Shown here: positions 1-5,936 of the stretch, piece by piece
How the letters are laid out: each line of letters begins with the position of its first letter
How positions within the stretch are numbered: position 1 is the first letter of the stretch
Assembly (NCBI GenBank): GCA_028822675.1
Contig: JAPKDE010000161.1
Location: 1 to 5,988 of the forward strand
Origin: Dehalococcoidia bacterium
GTDB taxonomy: Bacteria > Chloroflexota > Dehalococcoidia > UBA3495
Direction: 5' to 3'
DNA: 5,988 nucleotides
The notes under the pieces: generated by a model
What the model was told of the DNA's origin: nothing
Seen by the model: only the letters and a program-made list of their open reading frames with translations
Database searches by the model: none
Program-made: the position numbers and the translations under genes

Positions 1-350
1 AGTTCATCGCCAAAAAACAGCATACCGACAACCCCTTGTTCGTCGGAGTAAACGCGATTGCCCATCCTTCTTGGACTGCCGGATGGGCCGAGAAGCTGCT
101 TCGGCACAATTTTGACATTCCAAGTTCCATGCACACGAAGAGTCGCGTGCAGCACCACGCCAAGATACCAATTGGAACCTCGGTGATTGGCGGTGCCCAT
201 CTTATCGATGCCTATGAGCGGAAAGCCCACCATTTCGCGAATTATGATGTGCTCTTGGCCGACGATACAGGCAATGCATTAGCCCAATTACGCCATTGGA
301 CCATCTTCAAAATCGCCACTATGGAAGAGCGGGCAAAGCTAGCGAATTAG
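1..350 (+). CDS. MaoC-like hot-dog fold protein, C-terminal part (5' end outside window)
   Basis: The reading frame is open from base 3 and ends at a TAG at 348-350, giving about 115 residues of a protein whose N-terminus lies left of the window. A TTG at 36 is internal to this open frame and is probably not the true start. The residues resemble the hot-dog dehydratase/thioesterase fold of MaoC-like proteins. There is a HTDNPLFVG start, a short helix with W-x(3)-W, then a strand series with V-Q-H-H-A-K-I-P-I-G-T, a Y-E-R-K-x-H turn, an alternating V-L-L-A-D-D strand and a terminal L-R-H-W-T-I-F strand. The GT-x(n)-YERK-x-H pattern is common in acyl-CoA hydratase-like hot-dog proteins. I see no decisive catalytic Asp/His pair in the visible part, so enzymatic activity is unproven. 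It is followed 43 bp later by the flavin monooxygenase gene on the same strand, so the two are probably one transcription unit. Confidence 0.72.
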   Translation, partial: FIAKKQHTDNPLFVGVNAIAHPSWTAGWAEKLLRHNFDIPSSMHTKSRVQHHAKIPIGTSVIGGAHLIDAYERKAHHFANYDVLLADDTGNALAQLRHWTIFKIATMEERAKLAN

Positions 351-393
351 TCCGTTCCGTGACTGAAAATAGACCCTTGGAGAAAGTAACACT

Positions 394-1332
394 GTGAAGA
401 TTAGCATGTCGTTGACGTCGAGCTACCCCGTTGACCAAGACAGCGCGCAGATCATGGCAAACTTGGTTGAGGAAGTTAGGCTGATGGCCCAGCTTGGGTT
501 CGATTCCTTCTCGTTGGGCGATCATCACCTGACATCAAACCATTACCTGCAAGTGTTACCCACTATGTCCAGTCTTTCCCCCATCAGTGGCAACATGCGC
601 TTATTACCGCTGTTTTTGCTGCCTTTTTACAACCCAATCTTGCTTGCGGAGCAGTTGGCCACCCTTGACGTAATCAGCGGCGGAAGGACCACTGTCATCA
701 ACGCTCTGGGCTATGACCCGGCGGCCTTTACGGCTTTTCAAACTACCCAAGGCGCTCGAGTTTCGCGGTTTGTTGAGACGTTAGAAATCATGAAATTGCT
801 GTGGGAGGGCGACGCCGTTACCTACCAAGGCCGTCATTACTCAATCGACGTTCCCGTAGAGATGAACCCAAAGCCGATATCTCGACCGCTGCCCACGTGG
901 ATCGCGGGAGGAGCAGAACCGGCCATACGGAGGGCGGCTAGGATGGCGGATGGATGAGTGATTGCCCCAGGCTCGACTCCGAAGACGGCAAAAGAGGGGA
1001 TCGCCATATATAAGGAAGCGCTGGAAAAATCGGGGCGTGATGTGGCGAAAATGAGCATCGTACTGAGGCGCGATACTCATTTAAGCACTACCTCCGTATC
1101 CGGTCACCGGGAGGCCCAAACCCTCTTCGAAAACGGCTACCGTGGGTTCGGCGCCACCGAGTTGGAAGAATCGCTGGTGGTCGGTGGTCCGGATGACTGC
1201 ATCAAGTACCTGGAAGAGATGGAGTCCGCAGGCGTAACCGAGGTGTTATTCCGATGTGCTCTGGACGAACGCGTGCTGGCATTACAGACAATCACCACTG
1301 GCAAAGAGGTCATACCGAACTTCAGACGCTAG
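394..1332 (+). pseudogene. LLM-class (luciferase-like) F420/FMN-dependent monooxygenase, interrupted by in-frame TGA
   Basis: One continuous frame of 312 codons ends in TAG and is broken only by a TGA at codon 188 (955-957). Conceptually it splits into 394-957 (187 aa) and 958-1332 (124 aa, GTG first codon). Family features run across both parts: an N-terminal beta strand MKISMSL, LGFDSFSLGDHH near residue 45, the YNPILLAEQLATLDVISGGR core near 90, GYDPAAF and R-x(3)-E-x-L-E-I-M-K-L-L-W near 130, then PLPTWIAGG and AIRRAARMADG just before the stop. The C-terminal part carries VGGPDDCIKYLEEMESAGVTEVLFR, typical of the end of these TIM-barrel flavin oxidoreductases. Total length is normal for the family. 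The GTG start at 394 is chosen because GGAGAAAG at 379-386 is well spaced and the MKIS start is typical; ATG 406 is an alternative. The family oxidises small organic substrates with reduced FMN or F420; the substrate here is unknown. The downstream half shows no decay, so the stop is recent, an assembly or sequencing error, or recoded. Confidence 0.85.
955..957 (+). other. In-frame TGA at a conserved tryptophan position
   Basis: The codons around it read AARMADG-TGA-VIAPG. In luciferase-like monooxygenases this segment is usually AAR-(L/M)-(A/G)-DGW-(V/I/L), so the TGA sits where TGG (Trp) is expected, one transition away. The frame is kept on both sides and no frameshift is needed. Confidence 0.85.
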
Positions 1333-1352
1333 CCAACTTGACGATTGCGAGG

Positions 1353-1367
1353 CCGAGAGTTACTCGG
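1353..1367. terminator. Small hairpin between convergent gene ends (weak terminator candidate)
   Basis: CCGAG at 1353-1357 pairs with CTCGG at 1363-1367 around a 5-base loop and overlaps the stop codon of the DUF35 gene. Only 27 bp separate the stop codons of the two convergent genes, so a bidirectional signal would be expected here. The stem is short and has no T-run on either strand, so it is not a convincing intrinsic terminator. Confidence 0.2.
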
Positions 1368-1842
1368 ACGGCACGAACAGCGGAAGCACTACGTTGGGCT
1401 CATCAACGGTGGGCATGAAGGTGACCTGCACCGGCATGTTGACGTAGATGTCTTCCGGCGCAACGTTCAGCACATTGCTGCAAACGCGCAGACCCTCCTG
1501 TTCCTCTAACTCGATTAGTGAAATATTGTAGGGCACCTGATCCTTTTCCCGGATGGCAGGGTGGACCGGATTCCGAACGACCACATAGGAATAAACCACC
1601 CCTTTTCCGCTGACCTTGGTCCATTGGTATTCCAAGGAATGGCAGTGGGGACACATGGGGGTTGGCAGGTGCCGGAACAGCTCACATTGCGAGCACTTTT
1701 GGATTCGTAGCTCGTTGTTGCGGGACCCCTCCCAGAACCCCCGCTCGTAGTCAGGGAGCCGGTCCAAATCCGGAAGCGGTATTCCCTCCAGAGGCCCGGT
1801 CATCGGACGCGATTTGTTGGTCTGATCCTGTTGCTGCGTCAT
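1360..1842 (-). CDS. Zn-ribbon/OB-fold protein (DUF35 family), probable partner of the thiolase-like protein
   Basis: This 160-residue protein has the normal two-part DUF35 layout. An N-terminal helix (about 25-42, DYERGFWEGSRNNEL) is followed by a rubredoxin-like zinc ribbon with C50-x2-C53 and C64-x2-C67 (the second pair read as CPHC). An OB-fold covers about 72-155, with GKGVVYSYVVVRNPVHPAI and a PYNISLIELEEQEGLRV strand pair. All four zinc ligands are present. Proteins of this family bind to thiolase-superfamily enzymes; in ChsH2-Ltp2 the DUF35 domain is needed for the aldolase. The ATG at 1842 has AGAGGA (complement of 1850-1855) 7 bases upstream, and that site lies over the end of the thiolase-like gene, whose TAG is only 4 bp away. 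This points to translational coupling and balanced expression of the two subunits. The stop is TAA. I infer a cytosolic complex with the 1847-3031 product. Confidence 0.88.
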   Translation of the reverse strand: MTQQQDQTNKSRPMTGPLEGIPLPDLDRLPDYERGFWEGSRNNELRIQKCSQCELFRHLPTPMCPHCHSLEYQWTKVSGKGVVYSYVVVRNPVHPAIREKDQVPYNISLIELEEQEGLRVCSNVLNVAPEDIYVNMPVQVTFMPTVDEPNVVLPLFVPSE

Positions 1843-1846
1843 GAAT

Positions 1847-3031
1847 CTATCCTCTGCGAATGATTACGGCTGCGCTGAGTTGGGCAACGCTGCTGCATGA
1901 GAGAACCCGGTTGATGGTCTTGTTGGGCGGCTGGGCAGTGGATGTGCCACGAATCAGCCGCACTGCTTCCTGAGTGTGGGTGAGCCCATGGATGTAGGCT
2001 TCGGAGTGGTTGCCCCCATGGGTGTTAGTGGGCAACATGCCATCGAACCGGATGTTATGTCCACCTTGGACGAAGTCTTTGGCCTCACCGAATGGCACAA
2101 AACCATAGGCCTCCAGATTGAACAGGCAGAACGGAGTGAAGTGGTCGTAGAACATCAGGGCATCCATGTCCTCTGGCCCAAGCTTGGCTCTGGCCCAGAG
2201 GTCTCTGGCCGTGTTTGTAGACTCCGACATGGAAATATCGGGTCGGTAAATAACACCCTCATTCTGGGGGCCGGAGCCCTGGGCGGCGGCCTCAACCAAT
2301 GTCAGAGTATCGGCGTGACGCAGGTTTTTTGCACGGTCCGGCGTGGTCATCACGATGGCCGCCGCGCCGTCGTTCTCTTGGCAGATGTCCAGTAGGTGGA
2401 GCGGGTCCACAACCATACGCGAGTTCTGGTGGTCATCCAGGGTGATTGGGGTTCTGCGAAGGGCACGGGGATTGCGAGAGGCGTGTTCACGCAACGTCAC
2501 GGCTACCCAGCCAAAATGCTCGCTTGTGGCGCCGTATTCATGCATGTAGCGACGAACGAACAGGCTGAACTGATGTGCAGGGGCCATACTCCCAAAAGGA
2601 GCAGCAAAGACTCCTTGGCCACTTGCGATTCGATCGGGATTTCTTGCCTGCCCCAGCCTTAATTGAGAGCGGAGGTTGGCGGCGCGAAAGCAGACAACGT
2701 AGTTGCAGTACCCAGCGGCAATGGCAGCAGCGGCATGACCCACTACCGCGTTTCCGGCCCCGCCTCCGTAGGAAACAGATTCCCAATGGCGCAGGTTCTT
2801 GATGCCCAGCGACTGGACAACCATCGTTTCCTGATTGGTGTCCATCTCGTACCGGACCAGGCCGTCGATCTGGTGGGGGGAGATTCCGGCGTCGTCGCAG
2901 GCCGCCTTGATTGCCTCGGACGCTAGTTGAAGTTCACTTCGTCCGGAGTCAAAAGAAAACTCTGTCTCGCCAATGCCAACGATGGCGGCCTTGTCCCTGA
3001 TTCCATTTAGGTCTGCTGAGTCCGTCGTCAC
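1847..3031 (-). CDS. Thiolase-superfamily protein, Ltp2-like (probable CoA-dependent aldolase rather than thiolase)
   Basis: This 394-residue protein has a thiolase fold. Its N-terminus is DKAAIVGIGETEFS (14-27) with ELQLASEAIKAACDDAGI, followed by YGGGAGNAVVGHAAAAIAAG (88-107), LMFYDHFTPF (292-301) and NTHGGNHSEAYIHG (336-349). The nucleophile region 88-107 has no cysteine. Related SCP-x thiolases have His in the HDCF motif and in GHP; here the equivalent positions are Y295 and Y346. This Tyr pair and the NTHGG-x-x-SEAYIHG motif match Ltp2, the steroid side-chain aldolase that works with a DUF35 subunit. C379 may align with the second thiolase cysteine, but the usual Gly-rich context is absent. 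The start is GTG at 3031 with AGGGGG (complement of 3041-3046) 9 bases upstream; no in-frame ATG lies early. The likely role is retro-aldol cleavage of a beta-hydroxyacyl-CoA; the substrate is unknown. The older name 'acetyl-CoA acetyltransferase' would probably be misleading. Confidence 0.9.
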   Translation of the reverse strand: MTTDSADLNGIRDKAAIVGIGETEFSFDSGRSELQLASEAIKAACDDAGISPHQIDGLVRYEMDTNQETMVVQSLGIKNLRHWESVSYGGGAGNAVVGHAAAAIAAGYCNYVVCFRAANLRSQLRLGQARNPDRIASGQGVFAAPFGSMAPAHQFSLFVRRYMHEYGATSEHFGWVAVTLREHASRNPRALRRTPITLDDHQNSRMVVDPLHLLDICQENDGAAAIVMTTPDRAKNLRHADTLTLVEAAAQGSGPQNEGVIYRPDISMSESTNTARDLWARAKLGPEDMDALMFYDHFTPFCLFNLEAYGFVPFGEAKDFVQGGHNIRFDGMLPTNTHGGNHSEAYIHGLTHTQEAVRLIRGTSTAQPPNKTINRVLSCSSVAQLSAAVIIRRG

Positions 3032-3126
3032 TGCCAGGCACCCCCTAAGATTCGTTCCAGTCTCTGTTTCTATTAATGTCTGCGGAGTTTGTTGCCACTC
3101 CGGGCACCGACTAGGCTTCGTCCCAG
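3001..3126. repeat. Diverged tandem duplication across the CoA-transferase/thiolase junction
   Basis: Bases 3001-3060 align with 3068-3126 with one single-base gap; I count 45 identical of 60 columns. The period is 66-67 bp. Each unit contains, on the minus strand, a gene end reading D-W-(D/N)-E-(A/S)-TAG, a 12-13 base spacer and a GTG start followed by codons for x-T-x-S-A-D-x-N. The right unit therefore holds the real end of the CoA-transferase and the left unit the real start of the thiolase-like gene. Confidence 0.75.
3045..3098 (-). CDS. 17-codon mini-ORF made by the tandem duplication (doubtful)
   Basis: GTG at 3098-3096 begins a 17-residue frame, MATNSADINRNRDWNES, closed by TAG at 3047-3045. 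Its first half mirrors the thiolase-like N-terminus (MTTDSADLNGIRD). Its last five residues, DWNES, mirror the CoA-transferase C-terminus (DWDEA). It begins 12 bases after the CoA-transferase stop and ends 13 bases before the thiolase GTG. Its upstream sequence has AGTCGGTG where the thiolase gene has AGGGGGTG, so its ribosome site is weaker. It may be a duplication relic, or a translated leader that carries ribosomes to the next gene. It is not expected to have an independent function. Confidence 0.22.
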   Translation of the reverse strand: MATNSADINRNRDWNES

Positions 3127-5540
3127 TCTACGATACCGCGTTCTTTGAAATCGTTGATCTGGTCATCGGTGTACCCCAACTCTTTGAGGACTGGTCTCGT
3201 GTGCTCTCCTTTTAATGGAGCGGTGCCAGCCTTGCCTGCGGTTTCCGAGAATCCGACTACCGGGGTGTAGCGCCAGAAGTCGCCAAGGCCGGTGGCGGCT
3301 ACTTGTGTCAGTAGTCCGGTGTCCCGCACGTGGTCGTCTTCATTAAAGAAATAGTACATCCCCCGGTCCTCAGCCTTAACGCAGGCGACGTCGGCATCGG
3401 TTAGCAGCTTCTCCCATTCCAATGGTTCCCTGGTCGCGAACACCTGGGTCAGTTCTTCGGACAGGGCGTCGTCGTGTTCCTGCCGTGCCGTCTGTGTTGC
3501 AAACCGAGGGTCTTTGAGAAGGTCTGGCCGATAGATTGTCCGACAAAGAGCCTGCCATTCTTCTTCAAAGGGACAGGCGAGGAAAACCCAGCCGCTCTTT
3601 GCGGGGTACAGCCGGTACAGGGCGTCAAGACCGTACCCGTCTCGGTCTGGCAGACGCCTGGGGAGCTTGTCGTGGTGCCAGTAAAAATCATCGGCATTTG
3701 CGTAGGCATTGGCCGCAATCATGGTGGATTCAACGTACTGGGCTTTGCCGGTGCGCTCCCGGGCGTAGAGTCCCAGCACAAGACCTACAGAGTTGACCAT
3801 GGCTGTGGTGTGATCGGCCGTACCGTCATTTGCGCGTTTGAGTTGCGTGGACATGGCGATGATTTCATCGATGGTCATTTGCTGCTCTGGAGGCGGAAAA
3901 GAATCACGCCCCATCTGGGCCACGCCACCTCCGGAAACCGCTCCGGCAATGGGGGCCATTGATGGTCGGTGGGAATATGGGCCGGTGGAACCGTAGCCGC
4001 CGGCGTAGAGATAGATCAAATTGGGATTGATCTTGGCCAGCTGCTCGTAGCCAATGCCCGTGCGCTCTGGGGCTCCCGGCCGCATGCTATGGAGCAGCAT
4101 GTCGGCGTTGGCTGCCAGTTGATGCATTATCTTCTGGCCTTCATGGGTCTTCAGATTCAAGCAGATACCCTCGGAGCCAGCCATGGTGCGCTGTACTGAA
4201 ATGCCCTGGAGACCCTGCCTTCCCCAATCGCCGTCTAGAGCCTCAATGCGAATGACCCTGGCGCCCAACTCAGCGACTAAGGCACAACCCAGCGGCCCGT
4301 TGATTACGGTGCCTAAGTCCAGCAGTGTGACGCCCTCCAAGGCAGACTTAGGCATTGGCTTCTGGGCCTTTTGGGCCGGTGGATTGGTGGCCGATTCCAA
4401 GTGCGCCAGGACTTCAGTGGTGTGCTGGCCGGGTTCTGGAGCGGCACCCCTTGCGCTGCCCGGAGTCCCCGACATGATTACCATTGGGCCCAGTTGGCGC
4501 ATCGCGCCTACCTCAGGGTGTTGGGTGCTGGCCACGTGGCCGTTGTGCACAATTTGAGGGTGCTCCAACGCCGCTTCAGACGTCATGTATGGCTCTGCCG
4601 CCACGTCACTCCCGTCCCCTGCAAACAGGTCCATCCACTCATCCAGCGTCTTTTCCTGGATTTTCTCCAGCATCATCTTTTCCAGCGATGCCACGTGTTC
4701 TGCCGCTACCGATGGCGCATTCTTAAAGCGCGGGTCGTCGTATATGAAGTCCATCTCCAAGGAATGAACCATGGAGCGGAACAGCCGCTGTACGATGTTG
4801 CCCAACTGAATCCACTGCCCGTCTTTGGTGCGCGCGGGCAGGTAGCCGGTGGGATTCGGACGCCCAATGCCAACCCTTGGGTCTGGTGGGTGGTTCTCCG
4901 GGTCCTTGGCGATCATCTGACCGTGGATCCAGGATATGTGGTCGTAGGTGGTGATGGTCTTGAGCATACTGGTTTCAACCAACTGCCCTTGGCCAGTTTT
5001 CTCCCGCAGGTAGAGGGCGGTGGTGATACCCCGTATGAGGGCCGTCGCCGCTGAGTGGCAAACACCGTGCACCACCACGTAATTGGGCCCTTGCCTTGGG
5101 TTTTGGCCAGAAAACATCATCATGCGGCCAGTCTTGGCTGCGATCACCGCGTCATAGCCCTTGTAGTTGGCGTAGGGACCCTCAGGGCCGAAGCCGGTCA
5201 GCGAAGCGTAAACCAACTCAGGATGATTGGCGCTCAGACTGGCGTAGTCGATACCCAGCCGCTGGGTGACACCAGGACGAAAGCTCTCAATCACCACGTC
5301 AGAGACCTGTGCCAGTTTTTGTGCCTGCTCATGGCCTTCGGGAGTCTTTAAGTCCAGGATGATGCTCTTTTTCCCCCGGTTCCACTGGATGGCACCGGGC
5401 GAATCTCTGAATTTGTCATCGGACGGAGATTCAACCTTAATCACTTCGGCGCCGAAGTCGGACATCACCATGGTGGCGATGCCTCCGGGCATCCCTCTAG
5501 TGAAGTCCAGAACCGTGATTCCATCAAAGACCTGCGCCAT
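3111..5540 (-). CDS. Double-domain CaiB/BaiF (family III) CoA-transferase-like protein
   Basis: This 809-residue protein consists of two complete family III CoA-transferase domains, about 1-385 and 398-809, joined by a Pro/Lys/Gln-rich linker. Single-domain members are about 400 residues. Both halves begin alike: GITVLDFTRGMPGGIATMV and GVTLLDLGTVINGPLGCAL, each followed by GA-x-VI-(K/R)-(V/I)-E. Both repeat (I/C)-L-(D/N)-L-K-T-x-E-G, the RPG motif and GYG/GFG-x-x-GPY. The family moves CoA between carboxylic acids through an aspartyl-CoA intermediate. At the aspartate position, domain 1 reads ETSMLK (K194) and domain 2 reads ESTMIA (A609), so neither half seems to keep the residue. The ATG at 5540 has AGGAGGGG just upstream (complement of 5545-5552), a strong ribosome site. 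It is the first gene of the minus-strand operon. Fused members such as DddD keep one active domain; this one may be a divergent enzyme or a binding protein. Cytosolic; no signal peptide is seen. Confidence 0.92.
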   Translation of the reverse strand: MAQVFDGITVLDFTRGMPGGIATMVMSDFGAEVIKVESPSDDKFRDSPGAIQWNRGKKSIILDLKTPEGHEQAQKLAQVSDVVIESFRPGVTQRLGIDYASLSANHPELVYASLTGFGPEGPYANYKGYDAVIAAKTGRMMMFSGQNPRQGPNYVVVHGVCHSAATALIRGITTALYLREKTGQGQLVETSMLKTITTYDHISWIHGQMIAKDPENHPPDPRVGIGRPNPTGYLPARTKDGQWIQLGNIVQRLFRSMVHSLEMDFIYDDPRFKNAPSVAAEHVASLEKMMLEKIQEKTLDEWMDLFAGDGSDVAAEPYMTSEAALEHPQIVHNGHVASTQHPEVGAMRQLGPMVIMSGTPGSARGAAPEPGQHTTEVLAHLESATNPPAQKAQKPMPKSALEGVTLLDLGTVINGPLGCALVAELGARVIRIEALDGDWGRQGLQGISVQRTMAGSEGICLNLKTHEGQKIMHQLAANADMLLHSMRPGAPERTGIGYEQLAKINPNLIYLYAGGYGSTGPYSHRPSMAPIAGAVSGGGVAQMGRDSFPPPEQQMTIDEIIAMSTQLKRANDGTADHTTAMVNSVGLVLGLYARERTGKAQYVESTMIAANAYANADDFYWHHDKLPRRLPDRDGYGLDALYRLYPAKSGWVFLACPFEEEWQALCRTIYRPDLLKDPRFATQTARQEHDDALSEELTQVFATREPLEWEKLLTDADVACVKAEDRGMYYFFNEDDHVRDTGLLTQVAATGLGDFWRYTPVVGFSETAGKAGTAPLKGEHTRPVLKELGYTDDQINDFKERGIVDWDEA

Positions 5541-5664
5541 TGTTCCCCTCCTGACTTGGTTTACTGACGGCCAAAAATGAGGCGTGGTGCGGTCATTCTA
5601 ATCTACGACGACACACTTGGGGGTAATTATCTTTGGCGCAATAATACCGTTTGTAGATGACAGG

Positions 5665-5681
5665 GTCGAGGGAACTTCGAC
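5665..5681. promoter_or_regulatory. Small inverted repeat, possible operator
   Basis: GTCGA at 5665-5669 and TCGAC at 5677-5681 flank a 7-base centre (the inner G and T could add a wobble pair). It lies about 125 bp upstream of the CoA-transferase start, where a repressor site for that operon could sit. Five-base arms can occur by chance. Confidence 0.25.
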
Positions 5682-5724
5682 TTGATATGGGCTTAGTTGG
5701 GGCAAAAAATCCGGAAAATTGCTA

Positions 5725-5751
5725 GAAGCCAATAATCTGGAAGCCAATAAT
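5725..5751. repeat. Perfect 12-bp direct repeat, 15-bp period
   Basis: GAAGCCAATAAT occurs at 5725-5736 and again at 5740-5751, with three bases between copies. A related GCAATAAT lies at 5637-5644. The pair sits about 40 bp upstream of the plus-strand -35 element, a usual place for an activator site. Local slippage in an AT-rich stretch is the plain alternative. Confidence 0.6.
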
Positions 5752-5787
5752 AATGAAGGATACTGATTTGCTGGAGTCTGGTCATGT

Positions 5788-5816
5788 AGTTGACTCTCAG
5801 TTGACCAATGTATAAT
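5788..5816 (+). promoter_or_regulatory. Sigma70-type promoter candidate for the Rieske-like gene, with AGTTGAC repeats
   Basis: A perfect TATAAT lies at 5811-5816. TTGACT at 5790-5795 is a good -35 match, but the spacing is 15 bases, shorter than the usual 17. AGTTGAC occurs twice, at 5788-5794 and 5799-5805, exactly 11 bp apart, so a protein could bind the same face of the helix over the -35 region. Transcription would start near 5823 and leave a leader of about 115 bases before the ATG at 5937. Confidence 0.45.
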
Positions 5817-5868
5817 CATTCGAGCCAACGGCAGCGTCAGTAATTCACTAGATTTGGCAGGATATAAC

Positions 5869-5923
5869 CATCGGTCCGGATACGGTTTGGCCAGGGAAAA
5901 ATCCAGGTCCGATGTAATTTTTT
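5869..5923 (+). terminator. Leader hairpin followed by a T-run (attenuator candidate)
   Basis: CATCGG (5869-5874) pairs with CCGATG (5909-5914). After a T-T mismatch, CC pairs with GG, and GGAT (5878-5881) pairs with ATCC (5901-5904), leaving one bulged A. The loop is 19 bases. TAATTTTTT follows at 5915-5923, directly before the ribosome site GGAGA (5924-5928). An alternative hairpin at 5866-5887 (AACC-ATC with GAT-AC-GGTT) uses the left arm, so the two cannot form together. This looks like an attenuator in the leader of the Rieske-like gene, but the stem is imperfect and the loop long. Confidence 0.35.
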
Positions 5924-5936
5924 GGAGACAACTTTA

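Larger units (their letters stand above)
5541..5936. other. Divergent intergenic regulatory region, no convincing gene
   Basis: This AT-richer stretch separates the minus-strand operon from the plus-strand Rieske-like gene. It holds an inverted repeat (5665-5681), a 12-bp direct repeat (5725-5751), a TATAAT promoter (5790-5816) and a leader hairpin (5869-5923). For the minus-strand operon I see only weak promoter candidates, such as a GATAAT-like -10 on the complement of 5626-5631, with no good -35. A 76-codon minus frame here (5598-5828) starts with TTG, lacks a ribosome site and looks non-coding. Confidence 0.7.

Noticed and set aside
955..957. Selenocysteine at the in-frame TGA
   Set aside because: The family has Trp, not Cys, at this column. 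I see no clear SECIS-like hairpin directly after the TGA, and flavin monooxygenases of this class are not known selenoproteins.
1976..2395. 139-codon plus-strand frame opposite the thiolase-like gene
   Set aside because: It is an antisense shadow of conserved motifs (NTHGG, YDHF) on the other strand, with no independent support.
3001..3126. Tandem repeat read as a CRISPR or mobile-element end
   Set aside because: There are only two diverged copies with no spacer pattern, terminal inverted repeats or transposase. The shared gene-end and gene-start codons explain it as a local duplication.
3474..3962. 162-codon plus-strand frame opposite the second CoA-transferase domain
   Set aside because: It is an antisense shadow with no ribosome site or family motif, while the opposite strand encodes a conserved domain.
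4371..5054. 227-codon plus-strand frame opposite the CoA-transferase gene
   Set aside because: It is the complement of a clearly conserved coding gene, and its translation is rich in Arg, His and Val with no recognisable domain. This is the usual shadow frame in GC-rich DNA.
5598..5828. 76-codon minus-strand frame in the divergent intergenic region
   Set aside because: It has a TTG start, no ribosome site and a composition unlike the neighbouring genes, and it overlaps the promoter and repeats. Its LLASRLLAS stretch is just the 12-bp DNA repeat read through.
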